64,000 nucleotides of DNA from Phycicoccus jejuensis (GTDB taxonomy: Bacteria; Actinomycetota; Actinomycetes; Actinomycetales; Dermatophilaceae), in assembly GCF_000720925.1 (NCBI RefSeq), contig NZ_JOEE01000003.1, positions 310,001 through 374,000 of the forward strand. The letters are read 5' to 3'. This document shows positions 33,502-41,820 of the stretch, in pieces. Positions within the stretch are counted from its first letter, which is position 1. Each line of letters begins with the position of its first letter. The notes beneath the pieces are model-generated. The model made no database searches. It saw only the letters and a program-made list of their open reading frames with translations, and was not told where the DNA came from. Both the position numbers and the translations under genes were made by a program.

Positions 33502-36500
33502 GTGTACCTGGAGGTCCTCGGACGGCTGCGCCTCACGGGCCCCTCGGGCCCGCTGCGCCTCACCGAGCTCGAGAGCGGTCTCCTCGCCCTCGCCGCCCTG
33601 CGCGACCAGGTCGACGTCGACTCCCTCGGCACCTGGCTCTGGGACGGCGAGCCGCCCGCGTCGGCCCGCAACCGGGTGCAGGCCCTCGTGTCGGGCATCC
33701 GCCGCAAGGCCGAGGGCATCCAGGTCCTCGTGACCGACGGTCGCGGCTACCGGCTGGCCGACCGCGTCGAGCGCGACGTCGCCGTGTGGGCCGACCGACT
33801 GGCGGCGGCCCGGCGGGCGCGGGCCACCGACCCCGTGACGGCCCTCGAGCTCTACGACCGGGCCCTGGCGACCTTCGTGCACGAGCCCCTCCTCGGTCCC
33901 CCCGCCACCGCGGCCGTCGAGGTCGAGCGCAACCGGCTCGTCCAGGAGCGGCTCTCGGTGCTCGAGGAGCGCCACGAGACCGCCCTGCGCGCGGGGGTGC
34001 TCCAGGGCCTCGTCGCGGAGCTCGACGCGCTCTCCGCGCGCCACCCCTTCCACGAGGGGTTCACCGCGCTGCTCGTCCAGGCGCTCGCGGCCACCGGCCA
34101 GCAGCGCCGCGCCCTGCAGGTCTTCCACGCGGCCCGCGAGCGGCTCGACCGCGAGCTCGGGGTGCGGCCCTCCGACGCCCTGGCCGGCGCGCTCCAGGCC
34201 GTGCTCACCGGCTCGCGCCGCCCGGCGTCCCGGCCGGGGTCGCTCCCCGCCGACGACGCGCCCGCGCCCCCCGCGGCGCTGCCGGTCCCCCGCACGCTCC
34301 CGCGGCGGCCCGACGTCGTCGTGGGCCGCGCGGCCGAGGTCGACCGGGTGCTGCGCGCCGCCGCCGGCCTCGAGCACGCCGCCGTCGTCGTGTCCGTCAC
34401 CGGGCTGCCGGGCACCGGGAAGTCGACCCTGGCCCTCGAGGCCGGCCACGCGCTGCGCGACCGCTTCCCCGGCGGGACGCTCCACCACGACGGCGGCAAC
34501 CTCCCGGGCGGCACCCCCGTCGAGACCCTCGTGACCACGTTCCTGCCCCTCCTCGGGGTCCACCCCGAGGGCGTCCCGGCGTCGACGCGGGCCCGGGTGG
34601 GGCTGCTGCGCTCGCTGCTCGACGCCCGGCGCGTCCTGCTCGTGCTCGACAACGTCGCCGGGGACGAGGACGTGGCGCGCCTGGCGGACCTGCTGCCCGC
34701 GGGCGCCGGCTCGATGGCCCTCATCACCTCGCGCCGTCCGCTCCCGGGGCTCGCGGCCGGGCACCACGTCCGCCTCGGCAGCCTCGACCCCGCGTCCTCC
34801 CGCCGCCTGCTCGAGGAGCTCGTCGGCACCCTGCGCACCGACGAGGCGCCCGAGGCCACCGACGAGGTGGTCCGGCTGACCGGGGGCCTGCCCCTCGCGC
34901 TCCGGCTCGCCGCCGGCCGGCTGGCGCAGCGCCCCGACCTCGGCTTCGACGACCTCGCCGCCCGGCTGCGCGGCAGCACCTCCTCGGGCCACGACCTCGC
35001 GGTGGTCCACGAGAGCCTCGAGGGGCTCGTCTCCGGTCTGCTCCCGCCGTCGCGGTCGGCGCTCGAGGCGCTGGCCCACCTGCCGGTCGACGCCTTCAGC
35101 GGCTGGGTCGTCGGCGGGGTGCTCGGCGACCCGACCGCGGGCGAGGCCGCCCTCGACGCGCTGCTGGAGGCCGGCCTCGTCGAGCCCGTCGTCCGCGAGG
35201 GGCACGACACGCAGTACCGCCTGCACGACCTCGTCCGCGCGCACGTGCGCCACACGACCCGGGGCGACCGCCCCGGGGGCGCCGGGCCGAGCCCGTCCGA
35301 GGTCGAGCTGCTGGGCTCGGCGGCGGTGGCCCGCGCGGACGCCTTCCTCGTCGACCGGCCCTACCGCCTGGTCCCGGTCCCGCAGCTCCCCGCTGCGGTC
35401 GCGCCTCCCGCCCCCGCCCCCGTGGTCCGCCGACGCTCGCGCCGCTTCTTCCGCACCGAGACACCCCTGTTCGTCGCGCTCTCGCGACGTCTCACGCCGG
35501 TCCGGTCGGACCTCGCGTGGCGCCTCCTCGCCCAGACCGCCCTGGGGACGGATGCCTCCAGCGACCTCCACGCGTGGTTCGAGGCCGACCGCGAGGTCCG
35601 GGGCGCCCTGGTCGGGGCCGACGACGACAGCCGTCTCGGGGTCGCCCACCTGCTGCTGTGCCGCGCCTGGCTCCTCCAGGACCGGCGCTCGGCGTCAGCG
35701 CAGGCGCGGGAGCTCGCGGAGGCCGCCCGGCGGCGTCTCCACCTGCTCGGGGCGCACGACGCCGCCGCTGCCGCCTCGATCGTCGCCGCGCTGGCCTCGG
35801 TGTCGCTGGGGCACCGGGCCGACGCGGAACGGGCGGTCCACGCCGCGGAGACGTCGATCGGTCGCGGCGGTGACGCGACGCTCGCGGGCTGGGCGGCCGT
35901 CGTCCGCGGGACCCTGCACAACGACTACGACGAGCTCGGCCCCGCTGCCCGGGAGTTCACCCGGGCCCGCCGGCTCCTCGAGGACTCGCCCCGCACCGTC
36001 GCCTACGCGCTCGCGACGCTCGAGCTCTCGCGGGTGCACCGCCGCACCGGGGAGCTCGGCCCCGCCGTGCTGCTCATCGACGAGGCGCTCGAGCTGCTCG
36101 CGAGCATCGAGGCCGTCCACATGTACTCGTACGCCCTCGACGCCCGCGCCGAGGTGGCGCTCGCGAACGGCCGTCCGCAGGAGGCCCTCGACGACGCGCA
36201 GACGGCGCTCGACCGGGCGCTCACCTCGCACGACGCCTTCCTCGCGGCCCGGTCGCGCCGGACCCTGGCCCGCGCGCGGCTCGCCCTCGGCGACCTCGCC
36301 GGCGCGGAGTCCGACCTGCGCACCGTCATCGAGGAGTTCACGGCGCTCGAGAGACCGCTCAGCGTGGCCTTCGCCTACCAGGTCCTCGCCGACGTGCTCG
36401 ACGCCACCGGCGACCGGGTCGGGGCCGGCGAGGCGCTCCGGCTCGAGGAGCAGGCGGTCCGACGGGCCACGCAGGCCCGGGTCGTGGCGCCGCGCCGCAG

Positions 36501-36519
36501 CAGCCCCGGCCCCGCCTGA
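33502..36519 (+). CDS. SARP/AfsR-type regulator: BTAD + NB-ARC ATPase + TPR
   Basis: The 1005-aa regulator contains, in order, an OmpR-like winged helix (about 1-90, LEVLGRLRLTGPSGPL and ASARNRVQALVSGIRRKA), a BTAD domain (about 95-235, ALQVFHAARERLDRELGVRP), and an NB-ARC-type ATPase with P-loop GLPGTGKS at 301-308 and a Walker B-like VLLVLDNVAG. GLPLAL follows, then a C-terminal TPR-like helical region to about 990. In Streptomyces such proteins (AfsR) switch on secondary metabolism or development. I chose GTG 33502 because GGGAGGAGG lies 6 nt before it; GTG 33487 would swallow that site. The winged helix begins right at the N-terminus, as in AfsR. Targets unknown; it is divergent from the sugar-isomerase genes. 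Confidence 0.88.
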   Translation: MYLEVLGRLRLTGPSGPLRLTELESGLLALAALRDQVDVDSLGTWLWDGEPPASARNRVQALVSGIRRKAEGIQVLVTDGRGYRLADRVERDVAVWADRLAAARRARATDPVTALELYDRALATFVHEPLLGPPATAAVEVERNRLVQERLSVLEERHETALRAGVLQGLVAELDALSARHPFHEGFTALLVQALAATGQQRRALQVFHAARERLDRELGVRPSDALAGALQAVLTGSRRPASRPGSLPADDAPAPPAALPVPRTLPRRPDVVVGRAAEVDRVLRAAAGLEHAAVVVSVTGLPGTGKSTLALEAGHALRDRFPGGTLHHDGGNLPGGTPVETLVTTFLPLLGVHPEGVPASTRARVGLLRSLLDARRVLLVLDNVAGDEDVARLADLLPAGAGSMALITSRRPLPGLAAGHHVRLGSLDPASSRRLLEELVGTLRTDEAPEATDEVVRLTGGLPLALRLAAGRLAQRPDLGFDDLAARLRGSTSSGHDLAVVHESLEGLVSGLLPPSRSALEALAHLPVDAFSGWVVGGVLGDPTAGEAALDALLEAGLVEPVVREGHDTQYRLHDLVRAHVRHTTRGDRPGGAGPSPSEVELLGSAAVARADAFLVDRPYRLVPVPQLPAAVAPPAPAPVVRRRSRRFFRTETPLFVALSRRLTPVRSDLAWRLLAQTALGTDASSDLHAWFEADREVRGALVGADDDSRLGVAHLLLCRAWLLQDRRSASAQARELAEAARRRLHLLGAHDAAAAASIVAALASVSLGHRADAERAVHAAETSIGRGGDATLAGWAAVVRGTLHNDYDELGPAAREFTRARRLLEDSPRTVAYALATLELSRVHRRTGELGPAVLLIDEALELLASIEAVHMYSYALDARAEVALANGRPQEALDDAQTALDRALTSHDAFLAARSRRTLARARLALGDLAGAESDLRTVIEEFTALERPLSVAFAYQVLADVLDATGDRVGAGEALRLEEQAVRRATQARVVAPRRSSPGPA

Positions 36520-36542
36520 GCCGGTCGCGCCGGCCCCGACCG

Positions 36543-37976
36543 TCAGCCGGCGCGGACCACCGCGAGCACGGCGTCGCGCACCCGCGCCATCGTCGGGACG
36601 TCGGCGGCCTCGACGTTGAGGCGCAGCAGCGGCTCGGTGTTCGAGGCCCGCAGGTTGAGCCACCACATCGGGTCGCCGTCACCACCCCGGTGGGTCAGCG
36701 TCAGCCCGTCGAGCCGGTCGACCTCCACGCCCTCGGCCTCGCCCCACGCGAGCACCCGCTCCGTGGCCGCGGCCGCGTCGTCGACGGTCGAGTTGACCTC
36801 CCCCGAGGCGGAGTAGCGCGACAGGTCGGCCATGAGCACGCTGAGCGGCTGGTCCTGCTCCCCGAGGGCCGCGAGCGTGTGCAGCGCGGCGAGCATCCCG
36901 GTGTCGGCGAACCAGAAGTCGCGGAAGTAGTAGTGGGCGCTGTGCTCGCCGCCGAAGACCGCACCGTGCCGCGCCATCTCGGCCTTGATGAACGAGTGGC
37001 CGACGCGGGTGCGGACGGCCCGGGCCCCGGTGGCCGCGATGACCTCGGGCACCTGCGCCGAGGTGATGACGTTGTGCACGACCGCGACGTCGGCCGCGTC
37101 GGCCCCCTCGGCGACGGCGCGGGCCACCTCGCGGCGGGCGATGAGGGCGGTGATCGCGCTGGGGCTCACCGGCTCCCCGCGCTCGTCGACGACGAAGCAG
37201 CGGTCGGCGTCACCGTCGAACGCGAGCCCGAGGTCGGCGCCGTGCGCGACGACGGCGGCCTGGAGGTCGCGCAGGTTCTCGGGCTCGAGGGGGTTCGCCT
37301 CGTGGTTCGGGAAGGTGCCGTCGAGCTCGAAGTACAGCGGCTCGACCTCGACCGGCAGCGCCGGCAGGCCTGCCTGCGTGCCCAGCACGGCGGGCACGGT
37401 GAACCCGCCCATCCCGTTGCCCGCGTCGACGACGACGCGCAGCGGCCGGATGCCGGAGAGGTCGACGAGCCCCCGCAGGAAGCCGGCGTAGTCGGCGAGG
37501 ACGTCGCGCTCGGTGAGCGTCCCCTGCGGCCCGTCGGGGTCCGCGACCTCGCCGGCGAGGATGCGCTCGGCCAGCACGCGGACGTCGGCGAGGCCGGAGT
37601 CCTGCCCGACGGGCCGGGCGCCGCTGCGGCACAGCTTGATCCCGTTGTACTGCGCCGGGTTGTGGCTCGCGGTGAACATCGCGCCCGGCCGGTCGAGCGC
37701 CCCGCTCGCGTAGTAGAGGCCGTCGGTGCTGCACAGCCCGATGAGGGCGACGTCGCGCCCCCGGCTGCGGACGCCCTCGGCGAAGGCCGTGACGAGCGCC
37801 GGCCCGCTGTCGCGCATGTCGTGGCCCACGACGCACGCCGGCGCGTCGTCCGCGGCGAGGACGACCTCGGCGAAGGCGGCCCCGAGGGCGCGCGCGACCT
37901 CCGGGTCGAGCTGGTCGGGGACGGTTCCGCGCACGTCGTAGGCCTTGACGAGGTCGCTGAGGGATCGCGTGGTCAC
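36543..37976 (-). CDS. manB: Phosphomannomutase/phosphoglucomutase
   Basis: The 477-aa alpha-D-phosphohexomutase has the catalytic phosphoserine loop MFTASHNPAQYNGIKLC, the metal-binding DGDADRCFVVDE, the sugar loop GEHSAHYYFRDFWFADTGM and the phosphate-binding RASNTEPLLRLNVE. All four functional loops are present. It converts mannose-6-P to mannose-1-P for GDP-mannose, the donor for polyprenyl-phosphate-mannose, and so could supply the mannosyltransferases at 18.5-25 kb and 43-54 kb. GTG start 8 nt after TAGGCT, with no ribosome-binding site. Confidence 0.95.
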   Translation of the reverse strand: MTTRSLSDLVKAYDVRGTVPDQLDPEVARALGAAFAEVVLAADDAPACVVGHDMRDSGPALVTAFAEGVRSRGRDVALIGLCSTDGLYYASGALDRPGAMFTASHNPAQYNGIKLCRSGARPVGQDSGLADVRVLAERILAGEVADPDGPQGTLTERDVLADYAGFLRGLVDLSGIRPLRVVVDAGNGMGGFTVPAVLGTQAGLPALPVEVEPLYFELDGTFPNHEANPLEPENLRDLQAAVVAHGADLGLAFDGDADRCFVVDERGEPVSPSAITALIARREVARAVAEGADAADVAVVHNVITSAQVPEVIAATGARAVRTRVGHSFIKAEMARHGAVFGGEHSAHYYFRDFWFADTGMLAALHTLAALGEQDQPLSVLMADLSRYSASGEVNSTVDDAAAATERVLAWGEAEGVEVDRLDGLTLTHRGGDGDPMWWLNLRASNTEPLLRLNVEAADVPTMARVRDAVLAVVRAG

Positions 37977-37984
37977 GGCGCCCG

Positions 37985-37990
37985 AGCCTA
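37985..37990 (-). promoter_or_regulatory. Predicted -10 box (TAGGCT), leaderless start for manB
   Basis: TAGGCT on the minus strand ends 8 nt before the GTG at 37976. Confidence 0.5.
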
Positions 37991-38025
37991 CGTGAGCACG
38001 CCCCGCGGGAAGGCCGCGGGCGAGG

Positions 38026-39663
38026 TCACTCCACCAGGCGGATGGGGTCGCCGTCGAGCGTGGCGCTCCACGACGTCGTGTCGGCGGGCTGCGAGCCCGC
38101 GCCGTAGTTGAACTCCAGGCGCACCCAGCACCCGCTCGACGAGGAGTCGGTGCACGAGTACGTCGACGGGATCGGGACCGTGATCGTCTGCCAGCGACCG
38201 TTGTAGATGCTGCTCACCGCGATGGTGCAGTCGACGAGGTTGCCGTTGGTGATGCCCTTGCCCTTGCAGCCGCTGAAGCTGCCGCCGGTCTCGCTCGGCG
38301 GCACCACCTTGACGGTGCTCCCGGCCACGGCGCCGTCACCGATGTCGAAGAGGTTGACGTTGAAGAACTGGCCGCTCGAGTTGCTCGGCACGCGGGCGAG
38401 GAAGAACTTCGAGGTGGTGCTCGGGATGTTGGCGTACAGGACCATCTGCGAGTAGCCCGCGACGGCGATGTTGTCCTTGTCGGAGCCGCCCGCGCCGTAG
38501 GCCCGCAGCGAGAACCGGTTGTGGCCGCTCTGGGTGTCGGTGCCGAGCCCGTTCGTGTGGACCTGGATGGAGTAGGTCCCCGGCTGGACCGTGCCCGGGA
38601 TGGTGCACAGCGTGACCCAGCGACGGAAGGTCTCGGCGATCTCCGGGTTGGCGAGGTTCTGCGCCGAGTTCTTCTTGAGGGCGAGGGAGAGGTCCTCGTT
38701 GTAGCCGCCGAAGGTGCGCGGCTTGCAGCTCGCGGTGTTGAGGGTCGGCCACGCCGTCGGCTCCCAGGGGTTGCCGGCCGGTCCCTTGATGACGAACTCG
38801 GTCTTGGGCTTCGCGCCGGTCGTGAACGGCTGGTCGCCCGTGCACCAGGGGGACGTGTTGCCCTTCGCGTACCGCTGCGCGGGGTTGCTGACGTAGGTGT
38901 CGGCCGCGGCCAGCGCCGCGGCCTGCGGCAGCTTCGCCGTCGAGAGGTCACAGAGGTCGCCGACGGCGACGAAGGCCGGGTCGAAGGCCTGGATCGTCAG
39001 GTTGGTCACCGGCTGGCGGACGGTGACGGTGAAGACGTGCCCGTTGGGCTCGTAGTCGGCGTTGTCGCCGTTGGTGCAGCCGTCCGAGGTGGAGCTGGTG
39101 CAGTAGTCGTTCTGGAAGGCGTCGCCGCTCTGCTTGTTGGCCGGGATGCTGCCGACGTTGGCCCAGAAGGCGCCGGTGTTGTCGCAGTTGCTGCTGGCGG
39201 TCGAGCCGACCTCGGGGTCGTCCCCGAAGTGGTTGCAGGGGCTGCCGAGCGGCACCGGCCCGGCGAACTCCGCCGTCGCGTGGCGCGACACCTTCGTCGC
39301 CCCCAGCCCGAGGAAGCCACCGAAGAAGTTGGTGACGGTCGAGTCGACGTCGACGCGCAGGCGGGTCGAGCCACCGGCCAGCGACGGGGAGACCACGGCC
39401 CGGTTGACCCCGTTGGTGAACCCGTTGGTGGCGGCGTAGCGCTGCGCCTCCGCGTAGGCGCCGTACCGGTCGTCGGGGAGCTTGGTGACGCCGGCGAGCG
39501 CGGCGGCGTCGGCGGCCCGCTGGGCGCGCTGGCCCTCGAGGTACCAGTGGCCGACGTCGACCGCGAAGGCCGAGAACCCGAGCAGGACGATGAGCATGAG
39601 CCCCGAGACGACGGCGACGTAGCCGCGCTCGTCGCGCTGACGTCGGCGCAGCGGCCGGGACAT
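38026..39663 (-). CDS. TadG-like minor pilin/adhesin with large extracellular Cys-rich domain
   Basis: The 545-aa protein has an Arg-rich start, then YVAVVSGLMLIVLLGFSAFA and VDVGHWYLEGQRAQRAADAA. This is the TadG-like Flp-assembly N-terminal domain that anchors the protein. The remaining about 480 residues are extracellular, with at least eleven Cys residues (for example NHFGDDPEVGSTASSNC, CTSSTSDGCTNGDN, CSGCKGKG-like) and a beta-rich C-terminal half ending in a carbohydrate-binding-like stretch. TadG proteins form the pilus tip or surface base; the long domain suggests an adhesin. ATG overlaps the preceding TadE-like gene's stop by 1 nt. No sortase motif. Confidence 0.82.
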   Translation of the reverse strand: MSRPLRRRQRDERGYVAVVSGLMLIVLLGFSAFAVDVGHWYLEGQRAQRAADAAALAGVTKLPDDRYGAYAEAQRYAATNGFTNGVNRAVVSPSLAGGSTRLRVDVDSTVTNFFGGFLGLGATKVSRHATAEFAGPVPLGSPCNHFGDDPEVGSTASSNCDNTGAFWANVGSIPANKQSGDAFQNDYCTSSTSDGCTNGDNADYEPNGHVFTVTVRQPVTNLTIQAFDPAFVAVGDLCDLSTAKLPQAAALAAADTYVSNPAQRYAKGNTSPWCTGDQPFTTGAKPKTEFVIKGPAGNPWEPTAWPTLNTASCKPRTFGGYNEDLSLALKKNSAQNLANPEIAETFRRWVTLCTIPGTVQPGTYSIQVHTNGLGTDTQSGHNRFSLRAYGAGGSDKDNIAVAGYSQMVLYANIPSTTSKFFLARVPSNSSGQFFNVNLFDIGDGAVAGSTVKVVPPSETGGSFSGCKGKGITNGNLVDCTIAVSSIYNGRWQTITVPIPSTYSCTDSSSSGCWVRLEFNYGAGSQPADTTSWSATLDGDPIRLVE

Positions 39664-40214
39664 CACTCGCACCCCTGCGTCTGGGGCATGGGCTCGAAGC
39701 GCAGCACGGCTGACTCCTCGATGGTGATGGAGCTGAAGACGAACTTCGTGAACGCGTTGTGCCGCGTCTTGAGGTAGACCCCGATGCGGTCGGGTGGGTT
39801 GTAGGAGCACGCCTTCTGGTTGATGGCCGCCCAGTTGGAGTAGGTCGGTGCGAAGCGGGTGCCGTTCCAGCGGAACTTGACGCAGGTCGTGCACCCGCCG
39901 GCGAAGCTGCTCGTGCCGGCCGGGTACTGGTTGGCGGTGTTCGCCTTGTAGACCCAGAGCTCCTGCACCTGGCCGCGGTTGAAGGCCGTGCCCTCGGCCG
40001 CGACGCTGTCGGCGGCGTCCTGGGCGTAGGTGCTGATCCGCGGCTCGGCCGACGCGGTGCGCACACCGGCCCGCACGGCGTCCGCGACGGAGAGGTAGTC
40101 CTTGAAGAACATCCCGAACTCGATGATGCCGACGACGAGGAGGATGAACATCGGCGTGACGAGCGCCGCCTCGACCGCCACCGCACCGCGCTCGCCACGC
40201 GGCCGTCGGCGCAT
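39663..40214 (-). CDS. TadE-like minor pilin 2
   Basis: The 183-aa pseudopilin has RGERGAVAVEAALVTPMFIL, a class IVb-like processing site (Glu +5 after Gly-Ala), one membrane helix (about 20-42) and an extracellular domain. CTTCVKFRWNG is followed later by a Cys near QKACSYNPP and a terminal QGCE. It closely parallels the neighbouring TadE-like protein: both share ELWVYKAN/EIWVYKAN and TCVKF, so the pair arose by duplication. One-nt TGATG overlaps on both sides indicate co-translation with the other minor pilins. Confidence 0.85.
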   Translation of the reverse strand: MRRRPRGERGAVAVEAALVTPMFILLVVGIIEFGMFFKDYLSVADAVRAGVRTASAEPRISTYAQDAADSVAAEGTAFNRGQVQELWVYKANTANQYPAGTSSFAGGCTTCVKFRWNGTRFAPTYSNWAAINQKACSYNPPDRIGVYLKTRHNAFTKFVFSSITIEESAVLRFEPMPQTQGCE

Positions 40215-40813
40215 CACGGCCCCGTCCCGATGCACGGCTGCGTCGAGGGGATCTGCTCCAGGCGCATGACGACGTCCTCGGTGATGAGCGCGTTGTTGGC
40301 GAACATCACCGACGCCTTGTGCCGGTAGACGACCCGCACCCCGACGCTGTCGACGGCGGCGAGCGTGCCCGAGCAGGCGTTGCGGGTGGGCCAGGTCCCG
40401 GTGCCGGCGCTCGGCGTGCCGGGACCGGTGAGGGTGAACTTCACGCAGGTGACGGCGCACACCGCCGGCGTCGCGAGGACCGAGGTCGTGCCGACGTTGG
40501 CCTTGTAGACCCAGATCTCCGTGACGTCCTGCCAGCGCAGGTCGGTGAGCGCCGAGGCGGCCTGCGTGGCCGCGGAGCGCGTGAACGTCGCGTTGAGGGG
40601 GTCGGCGGAGGCCATCCGGGCCCCGGCCCGCGCGCCCGTCGAGACCGAGTAGGCGTCCTTGAAGTACATCGACAGGTCGATGACGCCGGCGAGGATGGCG
40701 AAGAGGAAGAGGAAGACGATGGCGGCCTCGAGGGCGACCGCACCGCGCTCGTCCCGGGCGTCGGGGCCCGGTCCGGGGCAGCCTCGAGCGAGGCGGAGGC
40801 GCGGGCGTGCCAC
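40214..40813 (-). CDS. TadE-like minor pilin 1
   Basis: The 199-aa pseudopilin has a basic leader and ERGAVALEAAIVFLFLFAIL (processing site plus membrane helix). FKDAYSVSTGARAGARMASA and an extracellular part follow with CAVTCVKFTLTG, EIWVYKANVG and a final QPCIG. It is the first gene of the three-gene operon at 38-40.8 kb, separate from the main tad operon 28 kb away; it presumably supplies minor subunits to the same machine. GTG start. The promoter carries the CCGTTCGGCC element and TAGCGT 39 nt upstream. Confidence 0.85.
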   Translation of the reverse strand: MARPRLRLARGCPGPGPDARDERGAVALEAAIVFLFLFAILAGVIDLSMYFKDAYSVSTGARAGARMASADPLNATFTRSAATQAASALTDLRWQDVTEIWVYKANVGTTSVLATPAVCAVTCVKFTLTGPGTPSAGTGTWPTRNACSGTLAAVDSVGVRVVYRHKASVMFANNALITEDVVMRLEQIPSTQPCIGTGP

Positions 40814-40852
40814 AGAGGGCCCCTTTCCCTGCGAGCGGTGTGGGCGCTGCCG

Positions 40853-40910
40853 ACGCTAGGCGCGCTCGGCCGCGACCGGAACGGCTCCGGGGACGGGAGG
40901 GGCCGAACGG
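40853..40910 (-). promoter_or_regulatory. Promoter of the minor-pilin operon: CCGTTCGGCC 42 bp upstream of TAGCGT
   Basis: On the minus strand GGCCGTTCGGCC, nearly a perfect dyad, ends at 40901; TAGCGT occupies 40858-40853, 42 bp further. The spacing is identical to that at 31897-31839. Confidence 0.5.
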
Positions 40911-40968
40911 CCGAGGAGGTCGGACCGGCCGGGTGAGGACGCGGCGCGCGCCGGCGTCCCCGAGCGGC

Positions 40969-41340
40969 TCAGGCCTCGGCGCTGCCCCGCAGCATCCGCA
41001 GGTGGCCGCGCCGCGCGACCTCACCGGTGACGGGCGCCTCGGGGGTCACCGGGGCGGCCGCGGGCCGCGGACGACCGGCCTCGCGGACCGCGTCGGCCAG
41101 GGCGAGGAGGTCGTCCGACGACGGCTCGGGGTCGGGGTACTCCGTGGCCAGGCGCAGGACCTCCCAGCCCCGGGGGGCGGTGAGGCGGGTCGCGTGCTCG
41201 GCGCACAGGTCGTAGGTGTGCGGCTCGGCGTAGGTGGCGAGCGGGCCGAGGACGGCGGCGCGGTCGGAGTAGGCGTAGGTGAGCGTCGCGACCGCCGGCT
41301 GGCGGCAGCCGGTCTTCGTGCACTTCCGCGACAGGTTCAC
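40969..41340 (-). CDS. DUF3499 protein with zinc-binding-like Cys pattern
   Basis: The 123-aa product has CTKTGCRQPAVATLTYAYSD, LCAEHATRLTAPRGWEVLR, and a proline/alanine tail. Two Cys pairs/His suggest a small zinc fold. DUF3499 is restricted to actinobacteria and sits beside manB/whiB2 in mycobacteria. No function known. GTG start 6 nt after TAGAGT (leaderless); divergent from the metallopeptidase-like gene. Confidence 0.87.
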   Translation of the reverse strand: MNLSRKCTKTGCRQPAVATLTYAYSDRAAVLGPLATYAEPHTYDLCAEHATRLTAPRGWEVLRLATEYPDPEPSSDDLLALADAVREAGRPRPAAAPVTPEAPVTGEVARRGHLRMLRGSAEA

Positions 41341-41346
41341 ACCGAG

Positions 41347-41392
41347 ACTCTAACCGTGCCTGCCACCCGCCCGCGGAGGCACGCCGTAGCAT
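41347..41392. promoter_or_regulatory. Divergent -10 boxes of the DUF3499 and metallopeptidase-like genes
   Basis: TAGAGT (41347-41352, minus strand) lies 6 nt before GTG 41340. TAGCAT (41387-41392, plus strand) lies 7 nt before GTG 41400. Both starts look leaderless. Confidence 0.5.
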
Positions 41393-41399
41393 CGACCGG

Positions 41400-41816
41400 G
41401 TGAGCCCACGCCGCCGCGACCGCCACGGGCGGGGCCCCCGGGGCCCCCTCGCCTGGCCGACCGTCCCCGTCATGGCCAGTCGCCGCGAGCGCTTCGACGA
41501 CCTCGTCCTCGACGCCGCGGACCGCCTGCGCCCCCACCTGGGGAACCGCTACGCGGGAACGGAGTTCGCGGTGCAGGAGGTCCCCCCGACCGACCCCGCG
41601 CCGTGGGACGAGCAGGTGGCGCCGCTCGGTCGGCTCCTGCGGGCCACGGCCGCGCGCACCGACCGGGTCGTCGTCTACCGCCGCCCCGTCGAGGCCCGGG
41701 CCCACGACGACCTCGACCTCGCCGACATCGTGCGCGAGGTCGTCACCGAGCAGGTGGCGGCGCTCCTCGGGGTGCCGGCGCACGAGCTCGACCCGGAGGT
41801 CGACCCCGACGCCTGA
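41400..41816 (+). CDS. Zincin-like metallopeptidase family protein lacking the HExxH motif
   Basis: The 138-aa protein matches the actinobacterial metallopeptidase family that neighbours DUF3499 (RERFDDLVLDAADRLRPHL, RYAGTEFAVQEVPP, VVYRRPVEARA). The helix that should carry HExxH reads LADIVREVVTEQVAALLGVP, with Arg and Glu-Gln in place of the two His. It is therefore unlikely to bind zinc in the usual way. Either this branch is catalytically dead or it uses other residues. A later in-frame ATG (MASRRERF) could be an alternative start. Confidence 0.75.
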   Translation: MSPRRRDRHGRGPRGPLAWPTVPVMASRRERFDDLVLDAADRLRPHLGNRYAGTEFAVQEVPPTDPAPWDEQVAPLGRLLRATAARTDRVVVYRRPVEARAHDDLDLADIVREVVTEQVAALLGVPAHELDPEVDPDA

Positions 41817-41820
41817 CCGG

